Below, in pieces: positions 6,894 through 15,128 of a stretch of 64,000 bases of DNA (the first letter of the stretch is position 1; every line of letters starts with the position of its first letter). The notes beneath the pieces were generated by a model. The model was not told the DNA's origin. It saw nothing but the letters and a program-made list of their open reading frames with translations, and did no database searches. Source of the stretch: an uncultured Candidatus Saccharibacteria bacterium (GTDB taxonomy: Bacteria > Patescibacteriota > Saccharimonadia > Saccharimonadales > Saccharimonadaceae). The stretch is from NCBI GenBank assembly GCA_937906385.1, contig CALCYQ010000004.1:62001-126000 (forward strand), given 5' to 3'. Position numbers and translations under genes: made by a program.

Positions 6894-9457
6894 TGCTAAT
6901 TTACTCCGCAAACGACAAAAAGCCAGTCCTCGGTCAAATTGGCGGCAAAGCTTACAGCCTCGCCGATATGCAAAAACTTAGCATTAATATTCCAAAATGG
7001 TTTGTTTTGACGTCAGATTGTTTCCTCGATTTTCTCTACGAGAGCCGCGATGAGTACTTTCATCTTCTAAATAATTATTCGGAGATGAATCGCCGCAAAA
7101 TCGTCAAAATCATCCAAGCAACTAAGTTCTCCGACTCAACTAAGCAGCTTGTTCGCGCTGAAATGGCCAAAACTTTTAGTCCGATGGAGTTAGTATCCGT
7201 GCGCTCAAGTGCTACCGATGAAGACGGCAAAAACCATTCATTTGCCGGCATGATGGAATCATATTTAAGCCTAAAACAAGACGACGAAATATTCGACTAT
7301 ATCAAAAAATGCTACGCATCTTGTTTTTCCGAACGCGCCATGCAATACCGCTACGAAAACAAACTCATCAATTCCAAAATACGCATCGCTGTAATTATCC
7401 AAGCTATGGTCGACCCAGAATATGCCGGCGTCATGTTTACGAGCAACCCACAAACTAACGATCCTGACGAAACGCTCATTTCGGTCGTTAATGGCGTTGG
7501 CGAAAATCTAGTATCAGGCAAAGAAAACAGTTCCGATTACACCGTCAATACACTTCGCGAGGTAAACTACGAGAACCCGCAACGTAAAGCGCGCGTCGAT
7601 AATGAAACGTTACTAAAAATTTACGACGTTGGCCAAACTATCGAAAAGAGTCACAATCCGCGCATTGCACTCGATATCGAATTTGCCGTCAAAGATAATC
7701 AAATTTATATCCTACAATCGCGCCCAATCGTAAATTGTAGCCATATCGATAAAAATAAGCCCCGCACAATTTTAGACAATTCAAATATCATCGAAAGTTA
7801 TTCTGGTGTTACCACTCCGCTCACATATACTTTCGCGCGCGAAGTCTACAGTAAAATTTATAGACAAACGCTCCGTAATTTTTATATCAGCGAAGAGGCA
7901 ATCAATAGCATCAAATCCGATCTCGACAATATGTTGTGCTTCTACGAAAATAAAATTTATTATCGACTGAATAGCTGGTACAAGATGACCTCACTCTATC
8001 CTGGCTACGAAAAGAATAAAAAATACATGGAAAACATGATGGGCGTCAAAACCCCATTGCAAGAAACCGGCGGCCAAGCCAAAACTCGTCTAGTAAAAAT
8101 CTATCTGCGCTTTATTCATAAATTCATCCACATGAAAGGCGCGAGCAGAAAATTCGTCAATAAATTTAATCGCATCACGCGTCCGTACTATGACAACACA
8201 TTCGCTAGTTATACTAATGAACAATTACTCGAAGTATATAAGGACCTTGAAGCACAAATCCTTGACGATTTCATTACGCCAATTGCAAACGATATGGGCG
8301 CTATGGTCGTTTACGGAGCGCTCACTGATATGGCGAAAAATGCTAAAGTCTACAACGCCGAAGGTTTGATTAGTGACATTTTAAGTAAGCAAGGAAATGT
8401 CGAAAGCGCCAAACAAAGCGAAGAACTCTTAAAACTCGTCAAGGAAATCCGCCGCGAACCGACGCTCTATAACATTTTTAAAGAAAGTAACACCGACGAA
8501 CTCGTACGAAAACTGAATTCAAACAGCTTAATCATCTTTTCGAAACTCAATAGCTATATCAACAAATACGGCGCACGCTCGATGGATGAATTAAAACTCG
8601 AGACCATCACGATGCAGCAAAACCCGAGCTTCTTGATTAATATCATCAAGCAATATCTCGAACTACCACAGCTACCGGAAAATAAAGAAAAGAAATCCAA
8701 CAAAGCCGAGGCGCGTTTCTTGTCATATTTCAAAGGCATTAAGAAAGCCGAGGCAAAATTTTTGATCAAAGAAACCAAATATTTCGTCCGCAACCGCGAG
8801 ATGCTACGCCTACGTCGCACATATATTTATTCAATCGTGCGAAACATCTATCTGCGCATTGGCCAAAACATGGCAAACGAGCGTCTCATTCGCAGCCAAC
8901 GTGATATTTTCTACCTCGAAAAAGATGAGATTACGGTTATTATCAAACGCGGCAAATATACCGTAGACGAGATTCGTGACAAAATCGACGCGCGCAAAAA
9001 AGAATATGCCGCAAACGACAAAAAAGAAACCTACGAACGTATGTATTTCTACGGTGATGTTAAACCAGAAAACATGATTCCGATTTATAGCCACCAAGAA
9101 ACAAAGACTAAAACTACTAGTCGCTTACTTAGTGGCGTAGCGGGCGGCGGCGGTACGGTGACCGGTGTAGTCAAATACGTCGACAGTCCCGAAAACGCCA
9201 ACGTGCGCGGATACATTTTAATGGCGAAGCGTACCGATCCTGGATGGACCGTACTGTTTCCGATGGCCGAAGCGATAATTATTGAACGCGGCAGCATCCT
9301 ATCTCACTCGGCCGTAGTAGCCCGCGAGCTTGGCATCACGCTAGTTGCTGGCGTTCGCGGCCTAACCGCGAAAGTTCACGACGGAGACACAGTGAAAGTT
9401 GACGGCAAAAATGGTACCATAGAGATAATTCGGAGGAGAGATGAGCAAACAAACTGA
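6893..9457 (+). CDS. PEP-synthase/rifampin-phosphotransferase-like dikinase (cluster gene 4)
   Basis: An 854-aa protein with an N-terminal ATP-grasp (PPDK_N) domain: GGKAYSLADM near residue 18, VSVRSSATDEDG near 102, and YILQSRPI near 279. A long helical middle follows, then a C-terminal swivelling phosphohistidine domain ending near residue 845. The phosphoacceptor His lies in GSILSHSAVVAREL. The C-terminal PEP/pyruvate TIM barrel of true PEP synthase is absent; this ATP-grasp/middle/His layout is that of rifampin phosphotransferase, so the acceptor is probably a small molecule rather than pyruvate. ATP-dependent phosphorylation of a pathway intermediate is a fair inference; the acceptor is unknown. 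The end overlaps gene 5 by 17 nt. Confidence 0.78.
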   Translation: MLIYSANDKKPVLGQIGGKAYSLADMQKLSINIPKWFVLTSDCFLDFLYESRDEYFHLLNNYSEMNRRKIVKIIQATKFSDSTKQLVRAEMAKTFSPMELVSVRSSATDEDGKNHSFAGMMESYLSLKQDDEIFDYIKKCYASCFSERAMQYRYENKLINSKIRIAVIIQAMVDPEYAGVMFTSNPQTNDPDETLISVVNGVGENLVSGKENSSDYTVNTLREVNYENPQRKARVDNETLLKIYDVGQTIEKSHNPRIALDIEFAVKDNQIYILQSRPIVNCSHIDKNKPRTILDNSNIIESYSGVTTPLTYTFAREVYSKIYRQTLRNFYISEEAINSIKSDLDNMLCFYENKIYYRLNSWYKMTSLYPGYEKNKKYMENMMGVKTPLQETGGQAKTRLVKIYLRFIHKFIHMKGASRKFVNKFNRITRPYYDNTFASYTNEQLLEVYKDLEAQILDDFITPIANDMGAMVVYGALTDMAKNAKVYNAEGLISDILSKQGNVESAKQSEELLKLVKEIRREPTLYNIFKESNTDELVRKLNSNSLIIFSKLNSYINKYGARSMDELKLETITMQQNPSFLINIIKQYLELPQLPENKEKKSNKAEARFLSYFKGIKKAEAKFLIKETKYFVRNREMLRLRRTYIYSIVRNIYLRIGQNMANERLIRSQRDIFYLEKDEITVIIKRGKYTVDEIRDKIDARKKEYAANDKKETYERMYFYGDVKPENMIPIYSHQETKTKTTSRLLSGVAGGGGTVTGVVKYVDSPENANVRGYILMAKRTDPGWTVLFPMAEAIIIERGSILSHSAVVARELGITLVAGVRGLTAKVHDGDTVKVDGKNGTIEIIRRRDEQTN

Positions 9458-10517
9458 TTTTTCATTCATTCGCTACGCCAACTGTTGGGAAGATACGAAT
9501 CTTTTGCTAAAAGCCGCAAACGCAAAAGATAAACGCTGCCTTTCAATTTGTTCGGCCGGCGACAATTCACTAGCCTTGCTTACACAAGACCCAAAACACG
9601 TTTACGCATTCGACATTAATAAAACCCAACTATATTGTACGGAACTAAAAATCGCCGCCATTAAGAACCTGCCGCGTAAAACTGCACTAGAATTCCTCGG
9701 CATAAATGAAAGCAGTTCGCGTAAAGAAATTTATCAACACATCTGCAAAGATTTAAGCGTCGATGCGCGTTCATATTTTGAAACAAATCTAAATCTCATC
9801 GAACGTGGCATTATCCATGTTGGTAAATTCGAACACTATTTTCAACTATTCCGGAAATTTGTCATTCCGGCCGTAACGGGCACAAAAAATTTTCAAACTT
9901 TTGCAAAACTTAACGATTTAGACGAGCAGAAGAAATATTATTCCGAAAAAGTCAGCACCAAACGCTACCGTGCGCTCTTTAAAATATATTTTGGCGCAAA
10001 AGTGATGGGGAAGTTAGGACGTGATAAAAACTTCTATCGTTATGTCGAAGATAAAAATGATTCCGCCAAAGATATCGAAGCGCGTGTGCGTTTTGGTATA
10101 TCACACTCAAAAAATAATACCAATCAATATTTATCATATATAGCATTTGGCACATTCGCCGACGAGGCACTTCCATTATATCTACGCGAAAACTATTACG
10201 AAAAAATTCGAGATAACCTCGATCGCATCACGCTACTGCACGGCGATTTAATCACAATCAAAACAAAACAAATCGATTTCTTCAACTTGTCCGACATCTT
10301 CGAATATATGAGTGAAGAAAATTTCATTAAAAACATCAAAAGTATTACGGAGCTTAGCTCGAAGAATGCAAAAGTTGCCTATTGGAACATGCAAAACAAA
10401 CGTTATATCAACTCTGAAAATTTCGTTTTTCTAGAGAAAGAAAGTCAAAAATTATTCGAAAAAAATCAATCGTGGTTTTATCGGGATTTTTGCATTTACG
10501 AGAAGGTCAGTCAATGA
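9441..10517 (+). CDS. BtaA-like (DUF3419) SAM aminocarboxypropyl transferase (cluster gene 5)
   Basis: A 358-aa protein of the DUF3419/BtaA family, whose characterised members move the 3-amino-3-carboxypropyl group from SAM to diacylglycerol, making the homoserine headgroup of betaine lipids. Visible: YANCWEDTNLLLKA at the N-terminus, a SAM-site strand (CLSICSAGDNSLALL), the acidic strand YAFDINKTQLYC, HVGKFEHYF in the middle, and FFNLSDIFEYMS near the C-terminus. No BtaB-like N-methyltransferase is present. A strong Shine-Dalgarno (GGAGGAG) inside the end of gene 4 drives it. A lipid or lipid-like acceptor is inferred from the family. Confidence 0.8.
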   Translation: MSKQTDFSFIRYANCWEDTNLLLKAANAKDKRCLSICSAGDNSLALLTQDPKHVYAFDINKTQLYCTELKIAAIKNLPRKTALEFLGINESSSRKEIYQHICKDLSVDARSYFETNLNLIERGIIHVGKFEHYFQLFRKFVIPAVTGTKNFQTFAKLNDLDEQKKYYSEKVSTKRYRALFKIYFGAKVMGKLGRDKNFYRYVEDKNDSAKDIEARVRFGISHSKNNTNQYLSYIAFGTFADEALPLYLRENYYEKIRDNLDRITLLHGDLITIKTKQIDFFNLSDIFEYMSEENFIKNIKSITELSSKNAKVAYWNMQNKRYINSENFVFLEKESQKLFEKNQSWFYRDFCIYEKVSQ

Positions 10518-11953
10518 GTAAAGTAACGCGACTATTTGACGATATTTGCTCAATTCATCCTAAAAGACTCGCGTTCATTTTTTATCACGACGGACATTTA
10601 CAAACACGCACGTTCGAAGACTTACAAAACGACGTCGCAATCGCTACAGAAACTTTGACTAAATACGGCGTACGTAAAGGCGACCGCATTCTAGCTTTCG
10701 CAAATTCATCATACCAACTCTGCGTATATATGCTTGCTACTTTTAAAATTGGCGCAAGCATCCTATATGTAGATATTTGGGCGCAGCAAGAGCGCATCCA
10801 ACGTGCTTTTGAGCATTTTCAACCAGGTTTTATTCTCGTTTCAAATCGCACAAAACTCGTCCGCCATCTTTTCCCGCAAATTCGCAAAATCGATCATATT
10901 ATCAACGTCGACGAGCACGAAGATGACCCGAATATCTTCCAAATCTATCCAGAGCCAGAAGATGAAACTATCGCCTTAATGACGATGACAACCGGTTCAA
11001 CAGGCAAACCAAAAATCGCCATCCGCTCGCACGAATCACTCTATCAGCAGTTACGTTTAATAAACCAAAATTTTAAATCACATAATGACAATGAAATTGT
11101 CTTAACAACTTCATACATTTATATTTTCGCCAATATTGTCAAAGGCTTTACGACAGTCCTACCGAACTTAAATCTCGCTAGTAATAATAAGCGCAAACTA
11201 AACAGTCAGCTCGCGCGTTTCCGTAAATATCCAATCACAACCATTATGACCTCGCCAGATTTCTGTCTTAAAACTAAAAATATGTATCCGTTTTTACAAA
11301 CCATCTATATTGGTGGCGCGATTCTAAATCTAAACGAAGCAGAAATTATCCGTAATAACTTCACAAATTGTAAAATTCAATACATTTATGGCGCTACAGA
11401 ATGTAATCTTATCGCATCAACAGATTTAAATGATTACATTAAACATCTCTGCCTGGAAGGTGAGACAATTCTCGGCAAACCCGTCAAAGGCGTAAATATT
11501 AAAACAAATCATAGTAGCGAAATTTACATCAGTAGCGCCGCGCTTCTCGAAGATTATCTTGATAAATATAAAGACAATAAAGTTCGCGACAACACTGGTA
11601 CACTTTGGCATCATACGGGCGACACCGGTGCAATAATTAACGGTAAGCTATATTATTACGGCCGCACTAAAGCTACCGTCCATCTTAATAATAAGCGCTA
11701 TTTTAGCAACCAAATCGAGCAAAAGATGATCCGACGCTTCCGTAATATCGACAAATGTGCCGTGCTAGAAAATGATAAAGAATTATACATCTTTTATGAA
11801 AGTAAGCATCCGCCAAATAATTTGCAATTTAAATATTTTATGCGCGAAATTAAAGCCACAAAATATCACATTAAACGTCTGCGCAAAATTCCATGCGACG
11901 CAAAACATCATACGAAAATCAATTATTACGCGCTTCTAGGAAAAATTAAATAA
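10514..11953 (+). CDS. Acyl-AMP ligase, OleC/fatty-acid-CoA-ligase-like (cluster gene 6)
   Basis: The start is set at the ATG overlapping the stop of gene 5, preceded by a GAAGG site, giving 479 aa; an upstream in-frame start at 10472 would lie deep in gene 5. ANL-superfamily marks: phosphate loop TTGSTGKPK, YGATE (A5), HHTGDTG (A7) and YGRTKATVHLNN (A8). The C-terminal CDAKHHTKINYYAL resembles the Lys region of OleC-type ligases. It should activate a carboxylate as acyl-adenylate; OleC homologues form beta-lactones from beta-hydroxy acids, but that specificity is a guess here. Confidence 0.78.
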   Translation: MSKVTRLFDDICSIHPKRLAFIFYHDGHLQTRTFEDLQNDVAIATETLTKYGVRKGDRILAFANSSYQLCVYMLATFKIGASILYVDIWAQQERIQRAFEHFQPGFILVSNRTKLVRHLFPQIRKIDHIINVDEHEDDPNIFQIYPEPEDETIALMTMTTGSTGKPKIAIRSHESLYQQLRLINQNFKSHNDNEIVLTTSYIYIFANIVKGFTTVLPNLNLASNNKRKLNSQLARFRKYPITTIMTSPDFCLKTKNMYPFLQTIYIGGAILNLNEAEIIRNNFTNCKIQYIYGATECNLIASTDLNDYIKHLCLEGETILGKPVKGVNIKTNHSSEIYISSAALLEDYLDKYKDNKVRDNTGTLWHHTGDTGAIINGKLYYYGRTKATVHLNNKRYFSNQIEQKMIRRFRNIDKCAVLENDKELYIFYESKHPPNNLQFKYFMREIKATKYHIKRLRKIPCDAKHHTKINYYALLGKIK

Positions 11954-13374
11954 TGATTTACGAAATCAAAAAATTACTAAACGGTAAATTGTTGCAGCTC
12001 GACGAAAAACCATTCATCTACGAGAAAAAAGGTGATGTATGGGAGGATAAAAGTTACGCTACATTTATCAGAGACGCCAAAAACTTCGCTGCCTATTTGC
12101 AACATTCCGGTTTTGCGCATAAGAAAATCGCTATTTTTGCGAATAACTCGTATAACTATTTAATCGCCGACGCAGCAATCATGGGTTATGTAGGAATTAG
12201 TGTCCCAATAAGCAAAGAATGGCAACTCAATAATGTGAGCCACGTAGTAAAGAAATATGGCATCGACGCGATTATTTATGATCAATCGCACGAAGACATT
12301 ACTGCTAAGCTGCTAACTAAATTTCCAATCACCAGCATCCGAATCGAAGACGTCGCAATAGAGAATAGTTACGCACTAGATGAAGATGTAAAAAATGCCG
12401 ACGAAATCTCTAAAATCGTCTTTAGCTCCGGAACAACTGGACTACCAAAAGCCGTCGCCCTCAGCCAGCATAATATGTATGCGAATTTCGAAAATTTGCG
12501 CAAACGCACACCAATGGACGAGAATGATATCGACTATTTGTTTTTACCGCTAAGTCACACTTATGCCTGCATTAGTAATTTTTATTACGCCTTAATCAGC
12601 GGCATGAAGCTTTATTTGTGTAGCGATACGAAAAAAATCGCAGAAGAGTTAACCGAAGTCAAACCAACCATCTTTTGTGCCGTGCCATTAATCTTTGAAC
12701 GTTTTTATCAAATATGCCAAGAAAAAAATGTCGACCCTAATATGCTCCTCGGCGGACGAATTCGACATTTATTTGTCGGTGGTGCGAATCTCCAGCCAGA
12801 AATATGTAAATTCTTTAAAGAGCATCATACTGGCCTCGTTAATACTTACGGTCTCAGCGAAACTTCCGCTATTGTTGCCGTAGAATATCACAATGAAGAC
12901 GATTTCGAATCGTCGGGCACAATCTTCGAAAACCAACATGTTAAAATCGATAATCCAGATCAAAACGGGGTAGGCGAAATTCTCGTCAAAGGCGAAAATA
13001 TTATGCTTGGCTATTATAGAAACGAAGAACTAACACATAAATCATTTGACGAAAATGGTTATTTCCGCACAGGAGACTTAGGGTACGTTAAAAACCATAA
13101 GATATACGTTACTGGCCGCAAAAAACGTTTAATTATCTTATCGAACGGCGAAAATGTTTCACCGGATAATATCGAGAAATTATTCCAAAAATACCACCAA
13201 ATAAGTAAAGTAAAAGTTTACGAAAAAAACAATTCCATTTTTGCAACTATTTATCACAACGAAGATATCGACGCAGAAAAAATCATCGCCGAAGTAAATT
13301 CCGAACTACCAAAATACGCCCGCATCAAAAACTGCGAGCTCATCCGCGATGTTGTAGGCGCACGATTAAAATAG
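11953..13374 (+). CDS. Long-chain acyl-CoA synthetase-like AMP ligase (cluster gene 7)
   Basis: A 473-aa ANL enzyme closer to FAA1-type fatty-acyl-CoA synthetases. Motifs: SSGTTGLPKAVALS (P-loop, near 158), TYGLSETSA (A5), GYFRTGDLGY (A7) and VTGRKKRLIILSNGENVSP (A8). The C-terminal lysine is probably in the final GARLK. It starts as TAATG on the stop of gene 6, closing the operon, and its own TAG abuts the stop of the opposite-strand 29-aa gene. Two ligases with different A8/A10 sequences suggest two different acyl substrates, or sequential activations. Confidence 0.82.
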   Translation: MIYEIKKLLNGKLLQLDEKPFIYEKKGDVWEDKSYATFIRDAKNFAAYLQHSGFAHKKIAIFANNSYNYLIADAAIMGYVGISVPISKEWQLNNVSHVVKKYGIDAIIYDQSHEDITAKLLTKFPITSIRIEDVAIENSYALDEDVKNADEISKIVFSSGTTGLPKAVALSQHNMYANFENLRKRTPMDENDIDYLFLPLSHTYACISNFYYALISGMKLYLCSDTKKIAEELTEVKPTIFCAVPLIFERFYQICQEKNVDPNMLLGGRIRHLFVGGANLQPEICKFFKEHHTGLVNTYGLSETSAIVAVEYHNEDDFESSGTIFENQHVKIDNPDQNGVGEILVKGENIMLGYYRNEELTHKSFDENGYFRTGDLGYVKNHKIYVTGRKKRLIILSNGENVSPDNIEKLFQKYHQISKVKVYEKNNSIFATIYHNEDIDAEKIIAEVNSELPKYARIKNCELIRDVVGARLK

Positions 13375-13464
13375 CTATTCGCTACATGCTAATAATTCTT
13401 CGGAATCCGAATCGTCTTTGCTTTGTTCAAGAACTTCAATTATTTCTTTGTCTTTCTCGTCCAT
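13375..13464 (-). CDS. 29-aa acidic small protein, unannotated candidate
   Basis: A short frame reads MDEKDKEIIEVLEQSKDD then SDSEELLACSE and stop. It is preceded by a GAAAGGA Shine-Dalgarno 7 nt from the ATG and begins 14 nt after the upstream 243-aa gene, so it would be co-transcribed with it. The peptide is very acidic and has one Cys near its C-terminus. It matches no family I know. Its stop codon is directly adjacent to the stop of the last cluster gene on the other strand. It could be a small regulatory or partner protein, a peptide precursor, or chance; the good ribosome site is the main support. Confidence 0.5.
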   Translation of the reverse strand: MDEKDKEIIEVLEQSKDDSDSEELLACSE

Positions 13465-13478
13465 TAGATTCCTTTCTA

Positions 13479-14210
13479 TTATTTTAGATAATCGTCTAGC
13501 AATATTTCTTCAGGCTCTAAAGAGCTACCAGGCTTATAACGAGCTATTTTGTCACTCCCAGTTCGAACTTGAACGACAATATCCTTAAAGGAAAAAACAA
13601 CCGCCGAAGCAATGTTTTGGTTATCGGTCTCTTTTTGTATTCTAGGAAAATATTGCTTGCATATCTCCGTAATCTTTTGCACTAACATACGATCTTCGTT
13701 AACATTTGCAAAATCAATTTCAGCATATACTACGTTATTTCTAATATCATCAAAATCTGGAATTGTTTGCCACGTTTTATCATCCAATCCATCATACATA
13801 ACGTAAATAATGCCGTCAGACGAACTAGAGACAGCCTTTATTTGCGAATTGATATCATTGGCTCTACGCGGCAATAATGTAGACAGTAAATCGTCGGATT
13901 GCTCATCGCTAATATAGCTAACAACTTCGTTTTCATATTCACATTCAGATAGCAAAACTGGGATAATTCCATCCGCACCATCATCTATACGGGTAAACTT
14001 ACATTCATTCGCTCCATAACGTTGATAAAAATGGTTTTCGGCCTCGTCGGAAGAAGTATATTTTGGCGGAACCTCATCGCCTGTTGCGTTATTATTCTTG
14101 CGCACATTAAAAGCAATCAGCCCACCGACGCAAATAATCAAAATTGCGCCGATAAAACCAATGACAACGCGACGCTGGATTAATAATTCATTAACTTTTC
14201 GTTTGCCCAT
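13479..14210 (-). CDS. Membrane-anchored extracytoplasmic protein, unknown function
   Basis: A 243-aa protein starting at MGKRKVNELL: TATAAT ends 6 nt before this ATG, so the longer frame beginning at 14261, which overlaps the hairpin element, is rejected. One membrane anchor (about residues 16-36) is followed by a polar extracytoplasmic domain with Ser/Asp-rich stretches and two Cys (ECKF, SECEY) that could form a disulfide. I do not recognise the family. It lies between the hairpin element downstream of tRNA-Gln and the 29-aa gene, all on the same strand. Confidence 0.65.
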   Translation of the reverse strand: MGKRKVNELLIQRRVVIGFIGAILIICVGGLIAFNVRKNNNATGDEVPPKYTSSDEAENHFYQRYGANECKFTRIDDGADGIIPVLLSECEYENEVVSYISDEQSDDLLSTLLPRRANDINSQIKAVSSSSDGIIYVMYDGLDDKTWQTIPDFDDIRNNVVYAEIDFANVNEDRMLVQKITEICKQYFPRIQKETDNQNIASAVVFSFKDIVVQVRTGSDKIARYKPGSSLEPEEILLDDYLK

Positions 14211-14227
14211 ACTTAAATTATACAACA

Positions 14228-14253
14228 ACAAAAAATGGCTGGACCGGCAGGAT
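14228..14253. repeat. 26-bp direct repeat of the tRNA-Gln 3' end, copy 1
   Basis: Identical to 14327-14352, which overlaps the 3' end of the tRNA gene. The copies, 99 bp apart, bracket the core and inverted arm of element 1. The arrangement resembles an attachment-site duplication, but no integrase is near. Confidence 0.9.
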
Positions 14254-14316
14254 ATAAACAATGCGCCGTCGCTTCGCCGGGCATTGGACGAACCTGGCTC
14301 TCATCCTGCCGTCCAG
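14236..14316. ncRNA. tRNA-3'-end hairpin element 1 (next to tRNA-Gln)
   Basis: An 81-bp segment on the 3' side of tRNA-Gln. The direct arm at 14236-14253 is an exact copy of the tRNA's 3' end (T-stem 3' strand, acceptor strand, discriminator, CCA). The inverted arm at 14303-14316 pairs with 14239-14253 over 14 bp with a single bulge. Inside, CAATGC (14259-14264) pairs with GCATTG (14281-14286), and CCG (14266-14268) with CGG (14278-14280). Two core blocks, 14254-14269 and 14277-14294, recur exactly in the element next to tRNA-Glu. T runs follow both ends, so either strand could be an RNA. The class is unknown to me; a mobile or regulatory RNA is possible. Confidence 0.7.
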
Positions 14317-14334
14317 TTTTTGTTATACAAAAAA

Positions 14335-14409
14335 TGGCTGGACCGGCAGGATTCGAACCTGCGAATGCTGGGACCAAAACCCAGTGCCTTACCGCTTGGC
14401 GACGGTCCA
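14335..14409 (-). tRNA. tRNA-Gln (anticodon TTG), CCA encoded
   Basis: The reverse complement folds as a full cloverleaf: acceptor TGGACCG/CGGTCCA, anticodon stem CTGGG/CCCAG with loop TTTTGGT (anticodon TTG, reads CAA), T-arm GCAGG/CCTGC with loop TTCGAAT, discriminator G and an encoded CCA. A TAAAAT box stands 11 nt upstream of the 5' end. A T6 run follows the CCA. Confidence 0.95.
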
Positions 14410-14430
14410 ATCTGCGCTATATTTTACCAC

Positions 14431-14459
14431 AAAAAAGTGCCCCGGCGCAAGACCGGGGC
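14431..14459 (-). terminator. Intrinsic terminator after the 189-aa gene
   Basis: A 7-bp GC stem (GCCCCGG/CCGGGGC) is followed on the minus strand by a T-rich run. It separates the 189-aa gene from the tRNA-Gln promoter. Confidence 0.85.
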
Positions 14460-14466
14460 AAAGCGG

Positions 14467-15036
14467 TTATGACGGCAGATAATTACCATCAACGTAAAAG
14501 AACGTAGTTGGGGAATAGTAAAACTCCTCGCCATTAAACCAAAGTCGAGCGGTTTTTGCTGAGTCTTCCAGGAAAATCGGAATTCCGAGCGTTTTGGGCT
14601 TGAAAGTCAATATTGCTCGAACACCAATGTCGTCCGAAATCATAAACGCGACAAATGCACGACCGCGGTTGTCGACCATAATATCGCCGCAAAACATCGC
14701 TTCGGCTGCTAGCAGGCTACGCCTAAAGGAGTCTACTAGCACGTTGCCAAAGGCAAATTCCTCCGATTCTCCAGTTTTAGTATCATAATAAAACGCCTCA
14801 ATAATCTCAAACTTCACATCGTCGGCCAAAAAATTGCCCATGTAATAGTTATAGAGACCATCTTCGCATTCCGGCAGCCTTAATGAGAAGAAACACAGCT
14901 CATTCTCCGCAAAGCCCATCTTGTCGTGGAACTCCTGCATGCCTTTGACCGGCAAAACAATCATGCCATATTCCGTCTGGACGATTTTACTAGTCACCAA
15001 CTGTTCGAAGAGGATCTTTTGCTCATGTAGATCCAT
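14467..15036 (-). CDS. Soluble protein of unknown function (189 aa)
   Basis: A 189-aa protein without signal peptide or membrane segment. A mixed alpha/beta pattern is suggested by MIVLPVKGMQEFH, LCFFSLRLPECEDG and MVDNRGRAFVAFMISDDIGVRA. I do not recognise a family. A strong GGGGGTG Shine-Dalgarno precedes the ATG. Single-gene unit with its own terminator. Confidence 0.7.
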   Translation of the reverse strand: MDLHEQKILFEQLVTSKIVQTEYGMIVLPVKGMQEFHDKMGFAENELCFFSLRLPECEDGLYNYYMGNFLADDVKFEIIEAFYYDTKTGESEEFAFGNVLVDSFRRSLLAAEAMFCGDIMVDNRGRAFVAFMISDDIGVRAILTFKPKTLGIPIFLEDSAKTARLWFNGEEFYYSPTTFFYVDGNYLPS

Positions 15037-15115
15037 ATGCGCACCCCCTTTTTAAAGAGCATTTTCTTTATTCTACTTTTTGCGCGCTCATTTCTCAAAC
15101 ATAAGCGTGGCGTGG

Positions 15116-15121
15116 TAAAAT
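15116..15121 (+). promoter_or_regulatory. Extended -10 box, leaderless type, of the exporter operon
   Basis: TG (15113-15114), one base, TAAAAT, then 7 nt to the ATG at 15129. Any mRNA must begin at or next to the start codon. Confidence 0.7.
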
Positions 15122-15128
15122 ATATCTT

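Noticed and set aside
14228..14352. Simple attL/attR scar of an integrated phage or genomic island at tRNA-Gln
   Set aside because: There is a tRNA-end direct repeat, but the copies are only 99 bp apart, no integrase is present, and the inverted arm and the core shared with the tRNA-Glu locus are not explained by a plain att duplication. Kept open as a mini-element.
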